Shown: piece after piece, positions 17,822 to 26,670 of the stretch
Layout: each line of letters starts with the position of its first letter
Position numbering within the stretch: position 1 is the first letter of the stretch
Source of the DNA: an uncultured Actinomycetes bacterium
GTDB lineage: Bacteria; Actinomycetota; Actinomycetes; Actinomycetales; Microbacteriaceae
Reading direction: 5' to 3'
Length of the DNA: 38,326 nt
Assembly (NCBI GenBank): GCA_903920435.1
Contig: CAIXMB010000130.1
Span: 1 to 38,326, forward strand
Notes under the pieces: generated by a model
Told to the model about the DNA's origin: nothing
What the model saw: only the letters and a program-made list of their open reading frames with translations
Database searches by the model: none
Translations under genes and position numbers: made by a program

Positions 17822-18691
17822 TCAGTCGCGCGAACGCAACCGCACCCGTCGATTCTGCCCATCCTCCTGCAGCTCGACGATGGAGGCGTTCGCCTTGATG
17901 AAGTCGGTGAACGACTTGAAGCCGAGCTTCTTCTCGTCGAAGCCGGCGTCGAGGCGCTTGATCTGCTGTTTGAGCGCGGATGCTACGACCCACCCGTCCA
18001 CGTCGTCGTTCTTGCGCGCCTCCATGGCCCGCTGCAGTACGGCGTGGGAGTCGCGCTGCGGGTCGGTGCTGGCCGCCTCGGCGGAGGCCCGACGAGGGGC
18101 CTTCTTCGTGGGCTCTTCAATGACCGCCGGCTCGTCGACCACGTTCAGCTGTGCGACCTGCTCGTAGTACGAGAACTCGTCGCACGCGTTCTTGAAGGCC
18201 GAGCTCGTCGAGCCCTCGACGCCGATGCCGACGACCACGCGGCCCATACGCCGGGCGCGCTGCGCGAGCGGGATGTAGTCGGAGTCGCCTGCGACGATCA
18301 CCACGTGCGAGATGTCTTGGATGCGGAACAGGTCCTCGACGACGTCGATCGCGAGCCGGATGTCGGCGCCGTTCTTGGTGCCCGACGTGTTGAAGAGCTG
18401 CACGAGGTCGACCGCGCGATTGATGAGCTGCTTCTGGTAGCGCGTGTTCGCCGGCGCCGCCCAGTCGGCGTACGCCCGCGTGATCGCGAGTGCACCGAAC
18501 GACGAGGCGTAGTCGAGGATCGCGCCGATGTCGACGGTCGCCACCTCGAGCTTGCCCGCGGTGTCGCCGGTCGCGGTGCGCGCCTTCTCCTTGATGAAGC
18601 TCCCGCGACCGTGCTCATGGTCGTACTGCGAGATCACCACATTGTCGAAATCGATGTACACGGCAACGCGGGTCTCAGTCGGCTCGGCCAT
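17822..18691 (-). CDS. NYN-domain ribonuclease-like protein with C-terminal OST-HTH/LOTUS domain
   Basis: 289 residues. The NYN (PIN-like) domain spans about 1-165, with the acidic residues expected for metal-dependent RNA cleavage: VAVYIDFDNVVIS, IRLAIDVVEDLF, VVIVAGDSDYIPLAQRAR, MGRVVVGIGVEGSTS. A polar linker (about 180-225) leads to a LOTUS/OST-HTH domain (DGWVVASALKQQIKRLDAGF, then DEKKLGFKSFTDFIKANASI), a winged-helix fold reported to bind RNA. Together they suggest an RNA-processing or decay enzyme; targets are unknown. ATG 18691 is set by TACGTT 6 nt upstream, which overlaps the -10 of the divergent gene. Confidence 0.9.
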   Translation of the reverse strand: MAEPTETRVAVYIDFDNVVISQYDHEHGRGSFIKEKARTATGDTAGKLEVATVDIGAILDYASSFGALAITRAYADWAAPANTRYQKQLINRAVDLVQLFNTSGTKNGADIRLAIDVVEDLFRIQDISHVVIVAGDSDYIPLAQRARRMGRVVVGIGVEGSTSSAFKNACDEFSYYEQVAQLNVVDEPAVIEEPTKKAPRRASAEAASTDPQRDSHAVLQRAMEARKNDDVDGWVVASALKQQIKRLDAGFDEKKLGFKSFTDFIKANASIVELQEDGQNRRVRLRSRD

Positions 18692-18696
18692 AGCGC

Positions 18697-18703
18697 TAAC
18701 GTA
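18697..18703. promoter_or_regulatory. Overlapping divergent -10 elements
   Basis: Plus strand TAACGT (18697-18702) is 7 nt before GTG 18710; minus strand TACGTT (18703-18698) is 6 nt before ATG 18691. Five bases are shared, so both promoters cannot be opened at once. Confidence 0.6.
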
Positions 18704-18709
18704 CTCCTC

Positions 18710-19054
18710 GTGAACGACGACGAGCTGGTGCGCCGCTTCGACTCCGGTACCCTCACCTCCTTTCCGCACGAACTGCACGTGCGGCTGACGCAGGCGAAGC
18801 TGGCACGGATGCCCGAAGCCGACGCCCTCGAGAGCATCCGCCGGGGCATCCGTGCGATGGCCGCGGCCGTGGGTGCGCCGCAGAAGTACCACGAGACGCG
18901 CACCGGCGCGTGGTTCCGGCTGATCGCGGCCGGGCTGCCCGACGAGCACCTCATGCGCCGCGACCTGCTGGACGACTACTACTCGCCGGCCTTGCTCAAC
19001 TCCGAGAGAGCGCGCAAGGGGTGGGTGCCACCCGACCTCGCCGACATAGAGTAG
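18710..19054 (+). CDS. Small conserved protein of unknown function
   Basis: 114 residues, soluble and mostly helical. Recognisable conserved blocks: FPHELHVRLTQAKLARMPEA, ALESIRRGIRAMAAAVGAP, the KYHETRTGAWFRLI motif, and LLDDYYSPALLNSERARKGW. I know similar proteins in many bacteria, all without function; conserved His and Glu residues (HELH, YHET) could bind a metal, which is inference. The GTG start is 7 nt after a TAACGT -10. Divergent from the NYN-LOTUS gene with 18 bp between start codons; the LacI gene follows 6 bp after its stop. Confidence 0.8.
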   Translation: MNDDELVRRFDSGTLTSFPHELHVRLTQAKLARMPEADALESIRRGIRAMAAAVGAPQKYHETRTGAWFRLIAAGLPDEHLMRRDLLDDYYSPALLNSERARKGWVPPDLADIE

Positions 19055-19060
19055 CCAGCC

Positions 19061-20071
19061 ATGGCCAAGGCACCGACTGTGTACGACGTCGCGGAGTACG
19101 CGGGCGTCTCGATAGCGACGGTGTCGCGCGTTCTGCGCTCGCCGGATGCTGTCAAGGCCGAGACCCGCGAGCGGGTGCTCGAGGCCGTGGCGTTCCTGGG
19201 CTACGTGCCGAGCGCCAACGCGCGCGGATTGGCGGTGCGGCGCACCAACGTGATCGGGCTCTTCTTCCCGAGGCACGATGATCACGAGGGTGGGGCCCTG
19301 CCGTTCTCCACGTCCGCTGAGGTTCCGGTGGGAACCGACGACCCCGAGGATGACGAGAACCTCTACTACGACGAAGTGCTGCGCGGTGCGGAGGCTGAAG
19401 CTGCCCGGCGCGGCTTTGCGCTCATGGTCGCGTCTGGCGCGGATGACGTGCTCAGCGATCTCGCGGGGCGCGTCGACGGACTCGCAGTTCTCGCCGGAAC
19501 CGTGCCTGAGCATCTTCTCGCGCATGTCGGCCGCCGCATCCCCGTGGTGATCCTGGGCGGGCGCGACGACGAGTTCGACCATGTGAGCGCCAACAACGCG
19601 CCGGGAATGCGTGAACTCGCCAGGCACGTCGCGGCCCAGGCCACCACGATCGCCTATGTGCGAGGCGCACCCGGCCCTGACGACGCCGAGAGGTTCGCCG
19701 GGTTCAGCGAGGCCGCCTCCGCTACGGTCTATCGCGGCGACTTCACCCGGCGCAGTGGGCGGCTCATCGCCAGCGGGCTCGACGAGCTTCCCGACGCGAT
19801 CATGTGCGCGAACGACCAGATGGCGCTGGGCGTGCTCGACGTGCTCGAGAGCCGGGGCATCCGGGTGCCCGACGACGTGCGCGTCACGGGGTTCGACGGC
19901 ATCGCGGCCGGGAGGCACTCGCGCCCCTCACTGACGACCGTGCATCAGCCGATGGCCGAGCTGGGGCGCGCGGCGGTGCAGGTGATCACCGCGAGATTGG
20001 CCGATCCGGGGCTCGAGAAGCAGTCGTTGACGCTCGCCGTTCGGGTCGTGCTGCGGGAGTCTTGCCCATAA
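19061..20071 (+). CDS. LacI-family transcriptional regulator
   Basis: 336 residues, full length. HTH at about residues 4-25 (TVYDVAEYAGVSIATVSRVL) and hinge helix SANARGLAVRRTN, followed by the periplasmic-binding-type effector domain with VIGLFFP, VILGGRDDEF, MCANDQMALGVLDVL and TGFDGIAAGRHSRPSLTTV. It stands directly upstream of an ABC importer and GH1 operon whose promoter carries a LacI-type palindrome (20105-20118), so it is very probably their repressor, released by a sugar such as a beta-glucoside. A possible -10 TAGAGT (19047-19052) gives near-leaderless spacing of 8 nt. Confidence 0.92.
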   Translation: MAKAPTVYDVAEYAGVSIATVSRVLRSPDAVKAETRERVLEAVAFLGYVPSANARGLAVRRTNVIGLFFPRHDDHEGGALPFSTSAEVPVGTDDPEDDENLYYDEVLRGAEAEAARRGFALMVASGADDVLSDLAGRVDGLAVLAGTVPEHLLAHVGRRIPVVILGGRDDEFDHVSANNAPGMRELARHVAAQATTIAYVRGAPGPDDAERFAGFSEAASATVYRGDFTRRSGRLIASGLDELPDAIMCANDQMALGVLDVLESRGIRVPDDVRVTGFDGIAAGRHSRPSLTTVHQPMAELGRAAVQVITARLADPGLEKQSLTLAVRVVLRESCP

Positions 20072-20091
20072 GCACGCCGTCGCGCAAGGGC

Positions 20092-20120
20092 TTCGTCCAG
20101 AAAATGTATGCGCTTACAGT
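20092..20120 (+). promoter_or_regulatory. Promoter and LacI-type operator of the ABC importer operon
   Basis: The palindrome TGTATGCGCTTACA (20105-20118; one mismatched pair) is of the LacI-family type with the central CG. It overlaps a -10 TACAGT (20115-20120); TTCGTC (20092-20097) sits 17 bp upstream as a weak -35. Binding of the adjacent LacI protein should block this promoter. Confidence 0.75.
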
Positions 20121-20151
20121 CGAAGGACCACGACTGAGAAGAGCGTAGGCA

Positions 20152-21804
20152 ATGACGCAGACGAAACGGCACCGCGTGCTCGCAGGAGTTGCGCTGCTCG
20201 GCACGGCGGCGATGCTCGCGGCGTGCAGCATCCAGATCAAGAGCGCACCCGACCCCTCGATTCCGGCGGACACCATGCTCGTCGCCGCGGACAACGGCTC
20301 GCCGCTGTTCGAGCGCAATTTCAACCCCTACATGGCGAACAAGCGCACTGCCACGTTCTACATGTACGAGCCGCTCGTGATTCTCGACAACGTGACGGGG
20401 GAGGAGCACCCGTGGCTCGCCACCGGGTACGACGTGAGCGATCCGTCGACGGTGGTGTTCACGATTCGTCAGGGCGTCACGTGGTCCGACGGCGAGAAGT
20501 TCACGCCGGAGGATGTCGCATACACGCTGCAGATGCTCAAGGACTTCCCCGCAAACGACACCCAGGGTGTGTGGGGCTTCATCGACTCCGTGGATTCGGA
20601 TGCCACGACCGTCACCATCCACCTCAAGGAGCCGAACGTGCCGGCCGCGCAGCTCATCGCGACGACGCTCATCGTTCCCGAGCACATCTGGAAAGACGTC
20701 AAAGACCCGACGACCTTCCGCAACCCCGACCCGGTGGGCACGGGGCCGTACGTCTTGGGCAATTTCGCCGCTCAGCAGTACACACTCGACAAGAACGAGG
20801 ACTACTGGCAGGCCGACAAGGTCGCCGCCGAGCACATCATCCTGCCCGCGACCAACACGCAGCTCGATGTCGCGACGAAGGGCTACGACTGGGCCTACTC
20901 GTTCATCAGCGACGTCGACGAGGCCTGGGTCGGAGCGGGTAACGAGAACTCGTACTGGTTCCCGCCGGGCGGCACGATCGCGCTCTTCCCGAATCTCACG
21001 AAGGCTCCCTTCAACGACCTGAACCTGAGGCAGGGCCTCTCGCTGTCGCTCGACCGCAAGGCTGTGGGCGACGCCGCGGCGGAGGGCTACATGCAGCCGG
21101 CCGGGCAGACGAACATCCTGCTTCCGTACCAGCAGGACCTGCTCGATCCGTCGATCCCCGACTCGGGCCTCATCACGAAGGACGACGCCACCGCCCTGCA
21201 GTACTTCGAGGCGGCCGGGTACACGCAGCAGGGCGACCAGCTCGTCGACGCGTCCGGAAAACAGCTCACGATCACCATCACGACGGCCAACGGCTACAAC
21301 GACTGGCTGAAGGGCGTGCAGGAGGTGCAGAAGGAGTGGGGCGCCCTCGGCATCGAGGTGAAGGTCGACACCCCGCAGCCCGCGGCGTACCAGCTCGCCC
21401 TCCGCAACGGCGACTACGACCTCGCGATGGGTGGCACCGGCGGAACAGGCTCGCTCTTCCGGGACTTCAACTCGCTGCTCTCGAGCTCGTACCTCAAGCC
21501 CGCGGGCGAGGAGGCGACGAACAACTTCGAGCGCTACGACAACCCCGAAGCCGATGCGATCCTCGACCAGTTCAAAGAAGCGACGGATGCCCAGACGCAA
21601 CTCGAACTCGGCTACGAGCTCCAGAACATCGTCTACAACGACCTCCCGGTGATCAGCCTCTACTACGGCGGATCGTGGGGACTCGTGAGCAACGCGAAGT
21701 TCACCGGCTGGCCCAGCGAGGACGACCCGTACGCGTCACCGAAGACGTACGAGTCGACACCCCTGCTCGTACTCACCCATCTGAAGGCGGTCAAGAATGA
21801 CTAG
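20152..21804 (+). CDS. ABC importer substrate-binding lipoprotein (SBP_bac_5 / family 5)
   Basis: 550 residues. Signal peptide with lipobox LAAC (Cys25), so it should be anchored outside the membrane. Cluster C binding protein: NFNPYMANKRTATFYMYEPL, SDPSTVVFTIRQGVTWSDGE, FTPEDVAYTLQML, VPEHIWK, LRQGLSLSLDRKAVGDAA and LPVISLYYGG. The family takes peptides, but members also bind cello-oligosaccharides and other sugars; the linked GH1 glycosidase and LacI regulator favour a beta-linked oligosaccharide. Its stop overlaps the permease start by 8 nt, so the operon is tightly coupled. Confidence 0.92.
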   Translation: MTQTKRHRVLAGVALLGTAAMLAACSIQIKSAPDPSIPADTMLVAADNGSPLFERNFNPYMANKRTATFYMYEPLVILDNVTGEEHPWLATGYDVSDPSTVVFTIRQGVTWSDGEKFTPEDVAYTLQMLKDFPANDTQGVWGFIDSVDSDATTVTIHLKEPNVPAAQLIATTLIVPEHIWKDVKDPTTFRNPDPVGTGPYVLGNFAAQQYTLDKNEDYWQADKVAAEHIILPATNTQLDVATKGYDWAYSFISDVDEAWVGAGNENSYWFPPGGTIALFPNLTKAPFNDLNLRQGLSLSLDRKAVGDAAAEGYMQPAGQTNILLPYQQDLLDPSIPDSGLITKDDATALQYFEAAGYTQQGDQLVDASGKQLTITITTANGYNDWLKGVQEVQKEWGALGIEVKVDTPQPAAYQLALRNGDYDLAMGGTGGTGSLFRDFNSLLSSSYLKPAGEEATNNFERYDNPEADAILDQFKEATDAQTQLELGYELQNIVYNDLPVISLYYGGSWGLVSNAKFTGWPSEDDPYASPKTYESTPLLVLTHLKAVKND

Positions 21805-22882
21805 CACGACAGCGGCGCCGAGGGGCGTCGAAGGAAAGTCCAGGAGCGTCGCCGAAGACGTTCCCCTGCGCACACAGGGCTCGGGCCGAGCAGCTCGGAA
21901 TGCGCTCTACATCCTGCGCAAGCTCGGCCTCTTCGTGCTCACCCTCTGGGCTGCGGTCACGGTCAACTTCATCCTGCCGCGGCTCATGCCGGGAACACCC
22001 GCCGACGCCGCGCTCGCGAAGCTCGCGCAGAACGGACCCGTGAGCGACGCGACCAAGGCTGCCATCGAGGCGCAATTGGGCGTGCCGACGGGCAACATCT
22101 TCGAGCAGTACGTCACGTACCTGCACCAGGTGATCACGCTCGACTTCGGCGTCTCGTACACCTTCTACCCGCAGACGGTGTCGGAGCTGGTATCCACGGC
22201 CCTGCCGTACACGCTCGTGCTCGTCGGCGTGGTCACCATCATCGCGTTCATCCTCGGCACTCTGCTGGGCGTGCTGGCGGCGTGGAAGCGCGGAACGTGG
22301 CTCGACACGCTCCCCACGCTGAGCGGCTCGTTCGCGAGCGCCTTTCCGTATTTCTGGACGGCGCTGCTCCTGCTGTTCTTCGCGGGTTACGTCTGGCGGC
22401 TGTTCCCGACGTCGGGTGCCTACGGGCCCACGGCGACGCCGAACCTCTCGTTCGGATTCCTCGGCGATGCCCTTTACCACGCGTTCCTGCCCGCCCTCAC
22501 CATCCTCATCACCTCGCTCGGTGGCTGGATCCTCGGTATGCGGAACACGATGATCTCGACGATCGGCGACGACTACGTGACCTTCGCCGAGGCCAATGGC
22601 CTCAAGCCGCGCGTGGTCGCGCTGCGGTATGCGGCGCGCAACGCGATCCTGCCGAACCTCACGTCGTTCGGGCTCGCCCTCGGCGGTGTGGTGGGCGGCT
22701 CGATCCTGGTCGAGCGGGTGTTCGGGTATCCGGGCGTTGGCTACCTGCTGTTCAACGCGGTGACCAACCAGGACTACCCGTTGATGCAGGCCCTCTTCCT
22801 GATGATCACGCTCAGCGTGCTCGTCGCCAACTTCCTCGTCGACATCTTGTACGGCGTGCTGGACCCGAGGACACGACGATGA
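21797..22882 (+). CDS. ABC importer permease, DppB-type
   Basis: 361 residues. A long cytoplasmic N-terminus (about 45 residues) is followed by helix 1 (LGLFVLTLWAAVTVNFILPR), the extracytoplasmic LPRLMPGTP segment typical of DppB/OppB, and five more helices. The coupling loop EANGLKPRVVALRYAARNAI fits the EAA motif and contacts the ATPase. The membrane protein pairs with the next permease. Start ATG overlaps the upstream lipoprotein stop; its own stop overlaps the next start (ATGA). Confidence 0.92.
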   Translation: MTSTTAAPRGVEGKSRSVAEDVPLRTQGSGRAARNALYILRKLGLFVLTLWAAVTVNFILPRLMPGTPADAALAKLAQNGPVSDATKAAIEAQLGVPTGNIFEQYVTYLHQVITLDFGVSYTFYPQTVSELVSTALPYTLVLVGVVTIIAFILGTLLGVLAAWKRGTWLDTLPTLSGSFASAFPYFWTALLLLFFAGYVWRLFPTSGAYGPTATPNLSFGFLGDALYHAFLPALTILITSLGGWILGMRNTMISTIGDDYVTFAEANGLKPRVVALRYAARNAILPNLTSFGLALGGVVGGSILVERVFGYPGVGYLLFNAVTNQDYPLMQALFLMITLSVLVANFLVDILYGVLDPRTRR

Positions 22883-23790
22883 CGACAATCACCGAAACCC
22901 AGCAGGTATCGATCGCGAAAGCGCCGGGGCCCTGGTCGGTCTTCGTGCGGGTCGCATCGACGATCTGGTCGAACGGCAAGGCGCGCATCGGGCTCATCGT
23001 TCTCGGCCTGTTCGTCGTGATCGCCATCTTCGCGCCGCTCATCGCTCCGTACGGCGCGAGTGAGAACGGTTTCGACCGCAGCAGCGACCCGACGTGGGAG
23101 CACTGGCTAGGAACGACGGCCGCGGGGGAGGACGTGCTCTCCCAGCTACTGTGGGGCGCCCAGGTCAGCATTTTCGTCGGGCTCGTCGCGGGTGTGCTCT
23201 CGACCCTCATCGCGGTGCTCATCGGACTCAGCTGGGGTTACGCGCGCGGGTTCGGCGGCGAGGTCGTCAACTTCGTTGTGAACCTGTTCCTGGTCATCCC
23301 GGGGCTGCCGCTCATGATCGTGATCGCCGCCTACCTCTCCGGCGGCGGTATCGCGATGATCATCACCGTCGTCGTGATCACGGGCTGGGCGTGGGGCGCG
23401 CGAGTGCTGCGCAGCCAGACCCAGTCGCTGCGCTCCCGCGACTTCGTCACCGCCGCCGTGTTCAGCGGTGAGCGGCCCTTCCGCATCGTGTTCCGCGAGA
23501 TCCTGCCCAACATGACCTCGCTCATCGTGGGCAACTTCTTCGGGGCGGCGACCGCGGCGATCCTCGCGGAGGCCGGCCTGGAGTACCTAGGTCTCGGCGA
23601 CTCGAGCGTCGTGAGCTGGGGCACGATGCTGTTCTGGGCGCAGAACTCGAACGCCCTGCTCACCGGCCAGTGGTCGCTGCTCTTCGCGCCGGGCCTGTGC
23701 ATCGCGCTCCTGGCAACCTCCCTCACCCTCATCAACTTCGGTGTCGACGGGATCAGCAATCCCCGCCTCCGGGAAGGAAAGACACGATGA
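22879..23790 (+). CDS. ABC importer permease, DppC-type
   Basis: 303 residues. Helix 1 (ARIGLIVLGLFVVIAIFAPLIAPYG) is followed by the DppC-type segment HWLGTTAAGEDVLSQLLWGA, then SIFVGLVAGVLSTLIAVLIG and four further helices. The coupling loop RDFVTAAVFSGERPFRIVFR and the C-terminal EYLGLGDSSVVSWGTML are typical. It pairs with the DppB-type permease. ATGA overlaps at both ends couple it to its neighbours. A longer upstream reading in the same frame lies inside the previous gene and is not used. Confidence 0.92.
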   Translation: MTTITETQQVSIAKAPGPWSVFVRVASTIWSNGKARIGLIVLGLFVVIAIFAPLIAPYGASENGFDRSSDPTWEHWLGTTAAGEDVLSQLLWGAQVSIFVGLVAGVLSTLIAVLIGLSWGYARGFGGEVVNFVVNLFLVIPGLPLMIVIAAYLSGGGIAMIITVVVITGWAWGARVLRSQTQSLRSRDFVTAAVFSGERPFRIVFREILPNMTSLIVGNFFGAATAAILAEAGLEYLGLGDSSVVSWGTMLFWAQNSNALLTGQWSLLFAPGLCIALLATSLTLINFGVDGISNPRLREGKTR

Positions 23791-25481
23791 CCGACACGAC
23801 AGTGCTCGAGGTCGTCGACCTCGACGTCGACTACGGCACCGGCGGGGGTGCGACCCACGCGGTGCGCAACGTCTCGTTCCAGTTGGCCCAGGGGGAGTTC
23901 GTGGGTCTGGTCGGCGAGTCGGGTTCGGGCAAGTCGACGCTCGGCTTCGCCATCGCCGGCCTCTCGAAGCCGCCGGCCGTCATCGCGAAGGGCCGCATCC
24001 TGTTCGACGGCAAGGACATCGCCAGCATGAGCGCCGAGGAGCTGCGCGAGCAGCGCCACGGCGGCGTCGCCATGGTCCTGCAGTCCGGGATGAACGCACT
24101 CAACCCCGTGCGCACCATCCGCAACCACTTCCGCGACATCTTCGAGGCGCACGGCCACGTCGAGAAGTCGGAGTGGGACGCTCGCGCCGCGGAGATGGTG
24201 GGCAAGGTCGAGCTGCCGCCGCAGGTTCTCGCGCGCTACCCCGGCGAGCTGTCGGGCGGGATGCGACAGCGCATCTCCATCGCCCTCGCCCTCTCGCTCG
24301 AGCCCCAGCTCATGGTCTTCGACGAGCCCACGACCGCGCTCGACGTGCTCGTTCAGCACGCCGTCATGGACACCATCATCGAGCTGCAGCGGCGCGAGAA
24401 CTTCACGGCGCTGCTGATCAGCCACGATCTGGGCATCGTGCTCGAATCCGCCCAGCGCGTGATGGTCATGCATGAGGGCCAGATCGTCGAAGACGCCCCT
24501 GCTCACGACGTCCTGCGCAAACCCAAGGACGAGTACACGAAGATGCTCCTCTCGCACTACGCCGACCCGCGCGGCAAGGTTGTCGAGTTGCCGGGCTTCG
24601 AGGATCGCGCGGAGCGCTCGAAGAAGGGCGCCTCGCGCGCGGCGACGGCCGCGCATCCGCCGACTGTGTCGCCGCGCGAGCGCCGCCGCGACCAGAAGTC
24701 GATAGTCGTGGAGAACCTCGTGAAGGTGTACCCGCCGCCGCGTCGCGGTGAGAGCGAGGTGCGGGCCGTCGACGACGTGTCGTTCACGCTCGAACCCGGA
24801 GCGTCCCTCGCGCTGGTCGGGGCATCGGGCTCGGGCAAGTCGACGATCGCCAAGCTCATCACGGCTGTGGAGAAGTCGACGAGCGGATCGGTGCACTTCG
24901 GCAACCTCGACGTCGCGAAGCTGCGCCGCGGGCAGTTCCGCTCCCTTCATCGCGACGTGCAGATGGTCTTCCAGGACCCGTACGCGGCACTCAACCCGCT
25001 GCACACCGTCGAGTACACGCTCACGCGTCCGGTCGTGAACTTCACGAAGCTCCGCGGGCAGGATGCACGCCGACGCGTGCTCGAACTCCTCGACACCGTC
25101 GGCCTCTCACCGGTCGAGGAGTTCGCCGCCAAGCTGCCGCACCAGCTCTCGGGCGGGCAGCGCCAGCGCGTCGTCATCGCCCGGGCGCTCGCGAGCGACC
25201 CGCAGGTGATCATCGCCGACGAGCCTGTCTCGATGCTCGACGTCTCGTTGCGAGCGGGCGTGCTCGCGCTCCTCGAAGACCTGCGTGAGCAATGGGGAGT
25301 GAGCATGCTCTACATCACGCACGACCTGCTCTCCGCGCGGCTGGTTACCGACAACATCATGGTGCTCAACCACGGCAAGGTCGTCGAGCGCGGCGAGACG
25401 GCCGAGGTGCTCCAGCACCCGAAGGACGAGTACACAGTGCGTCTCCTCGACGCGATCCCCAACCCGCGGAAGGTGGCCTGA
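23787..25481 (+). CDS. Fused ABC importer ATPase (DppD-DppF type)
   Basis: 564 residues: two complete nucleotide-binding domains in one chain. NBD1: Walker A GESGSGKST (Lys49), signature LSGGMRQRIS, Walker B LMVFDEPTTALD, and SHDLG. NBD2: Walker A GASGSGKST (Lys351), signature LSGGQRQRVV, Walker B VIIADEPVSMLD, and THDLLS. The charged linker at about 265-310 is Arg/Ala-rich. Each domain corresponds to one subunit of the dipeptide importer, so this protein alone should supply both ATP sites. It drives the two permeases upstream. Confidence 0.93.
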   Translation: MTDTTVLEVVDLDVDYGTGGGATHAVRNVSFQLAQGEFVGLVGESGSGKSTLGFAIAGLSKPPAVIAKGRILFDGKDIASMSAEELREQRHGGVAMVLQSGMNALNPVRTIRNHFRDIFEAHGHVEKSEWDARAAEMVGKVELPPQVLARYPGELSGGMRQRISIALALSLEPQLMVFDEPTTALDVLVQHAVMDTIIELQRRENFTALLISHDLGIVLESAQRVMVMHEGQIVEDAPAHDVLRKPKDEYTKMLLSHYADPRGKVVELPGFEDRAERSKKGASRAATAAHPPTVSPRERRRDQKSIVVENLVKVYPPPRRGESEVRAVDDVSFTLEPGASLALVGASGSGKSTIAKLITAVEKSTSGSVHFGNLDVAKLRRGQFRSLHRDVQMVFQDPYAALNPLHTVEYTLTRPVVNFTKLRGQDARRRVLELLDTVGLSPVEEFAAKLPHQLSGGQRQRVVIARALASDPQVIIADEPVSMLDVSLRAGVLALLEDLREQWGVSMLYITHDLLSARLVTDNIMVLNHGKVVERGETAEVLQHPKDEYTVRLLDAIPNPRKVA

Positions 25482-25484
25482 GGC

Positions 25485-26660
25485 ATGCGGACGTTCCCCG
25501 ACGGATTCCTCTGGGGTGCGGCGACTGCCGCCCACCAGATCGAGGGCAACAACATCAACAGCAATTGGTGGGTGCACGAGAACGAGCCCGGCACGACGAT
25601 CGTCGAACCGAGCGGCGACGCCGCCGACAGCTACCACCGGTACCGCGATGACATCCGGCTGCTCTCCGAGCTCGGGCTGCAGTCGTACCGGTTCAGCATC
25701 GAGTGGGCCCGGATCGAGCCGGAGCGCGGCATGCTGTCGAGGGCATCCGTCGACCACTACCGCAGGATGGTCGACACGTGCCTCGAGTTCGGCATCGAGC
25801 CGATCGTGACCCTCATGCACTTCACGGTGCCGCGCTGGTTCGAGCGCGACGGGTTCTGGCGAGCGCCCGACGCTGCCGACCTGTTCGCCCGCTATGCCGA
25901 GCTGGCGCTGCCGGTCATCGACACCGGGGTGAGGTACGTGTGCACGATCAACGAACCCAACATCGCCGCCATGCTCGCGGGCGGTGAGGATGCCGCGAAC
26001 CTCGTGGCCTACGGACTGCCCAAGCCCGACCTCGCCGTGGCCGACACGCTGCTCGAGTGCCACAACCGCGCGCGCGACGTGCTGTCGCAGGTGCCGGGGC
26101 TGCAGAGCGGCTGGACTATCGCGACTCAGGCGTTCGAAGCGGCTGACGAGCCCGGCGCCGAGGAGAAGAAGCAGGAGATCGCATCGGCAGCCGAGGACTG
26201 GTACCTCGAGAATGCGCGCGGCAACGACTTCATCGGCGTGCAGGCATACACCCGCAACATCGTCGGACCAGAGGGCATTCGCCCGCCGGCGCCCGACGTG
26301 GAGAAGACCCTCACTCAGTGGGAGTACTTCCCGCCGGCCGCAGGCATCGGCGTGCGTGCGGCGTGGGAGCTCAGCGGCCATGTGCCCGTGATGATCACCG
26401 AGAACGGCATCGCGACCCAGGACGACGCGCGCCGCATCGACTACACCCGCGGCGCGCTGGAGGGGCTGCTCGACTGCATCGACGACGGCATCACGGTTCT
26501 CGGCTACCAGCACTGGTCGGCGCTCGACAACTACGAGTGGGCTTCCGGATTTGCGCCGACGTTCGGACTCATCTCCTGGGACAAGCAGACCTTCGAGCGC
26601 ACGCCCAAGCCGAGCGCCCGCTGGCTGGGCGAGGTCGCCAAGGCCAACGCCCTGACGTAA
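25485..26660 (+). CDS. GH1 family glycosidase (probable beta-glucosidase)
   Basis: 391 residues, shorter than the usual 440-480, so some loops are trimmed. Retaining glycosidase in a (beta/alpha)8 barrel: N-terminal FPDGFLWGAATAAHQIEGN, YRFSIEWARIEPE, LMHFTVPRWFERDGFW, acid/base Glu157 in TINEPN, nucleophile Glu306 in ITENG, and the aglycone/glycone strand WSALDNYEWASGF. The usual HWD after the strand is HFT. No signal peptide, so it acts in the cytoplasm on sugars imported by the transporter whose last gene ends 3 bp upstream. The exact sugar (glucoside, galactoside, 6-phospho form) is not told by sequence; the absence of a PTS favours unphosphorylated sugar. Confidence 0.92.
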   Translation: MRTFPDGFLWGAATAAHQIEGNNINSNWWVHENEPGTTIVEPSGDAADSYHRYRDDIRLLSELGLQSYRFSIEWARIEPERGMLSRASVDHYRRMVDTCLEFGIEPIVTLMHFTVPRWFERDGFWRAPDAADLFARYAELALPVIDTGVRYVCTINEPNIAAMLAGGEDAANLVAYGLPKPDLAVADTLLECHNRARDVLSQVPGLQSGWTIATQAFEAADEPGAEEKKQEIASAAEDWYLENARGNDFIGVQAYTRNIVGPEGIRPPAPDVEKTLTQWEYFPPAAGIGVRAAWELSGHVPVMITENGIATQDDARRIDYTRGALEGLLDCIDDGITVLGYQHWSALDNYEWASGFAPTFGLISWDKQTFERTPKPSARWLGEVAKANALT

Positions 26661-26663
26661 CGT
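26658..26663 (+). promoter_or_regulatory. -10 TAACGT overlapping the GH1 stop
   Basis: TAACGT, 7 nt, ATG at 26671. The first three bases are the TAA stop of the GH1 gene. Near-leaderless. Confidence 0.5.
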
Positions 26664-26670
26664 GGAACAG

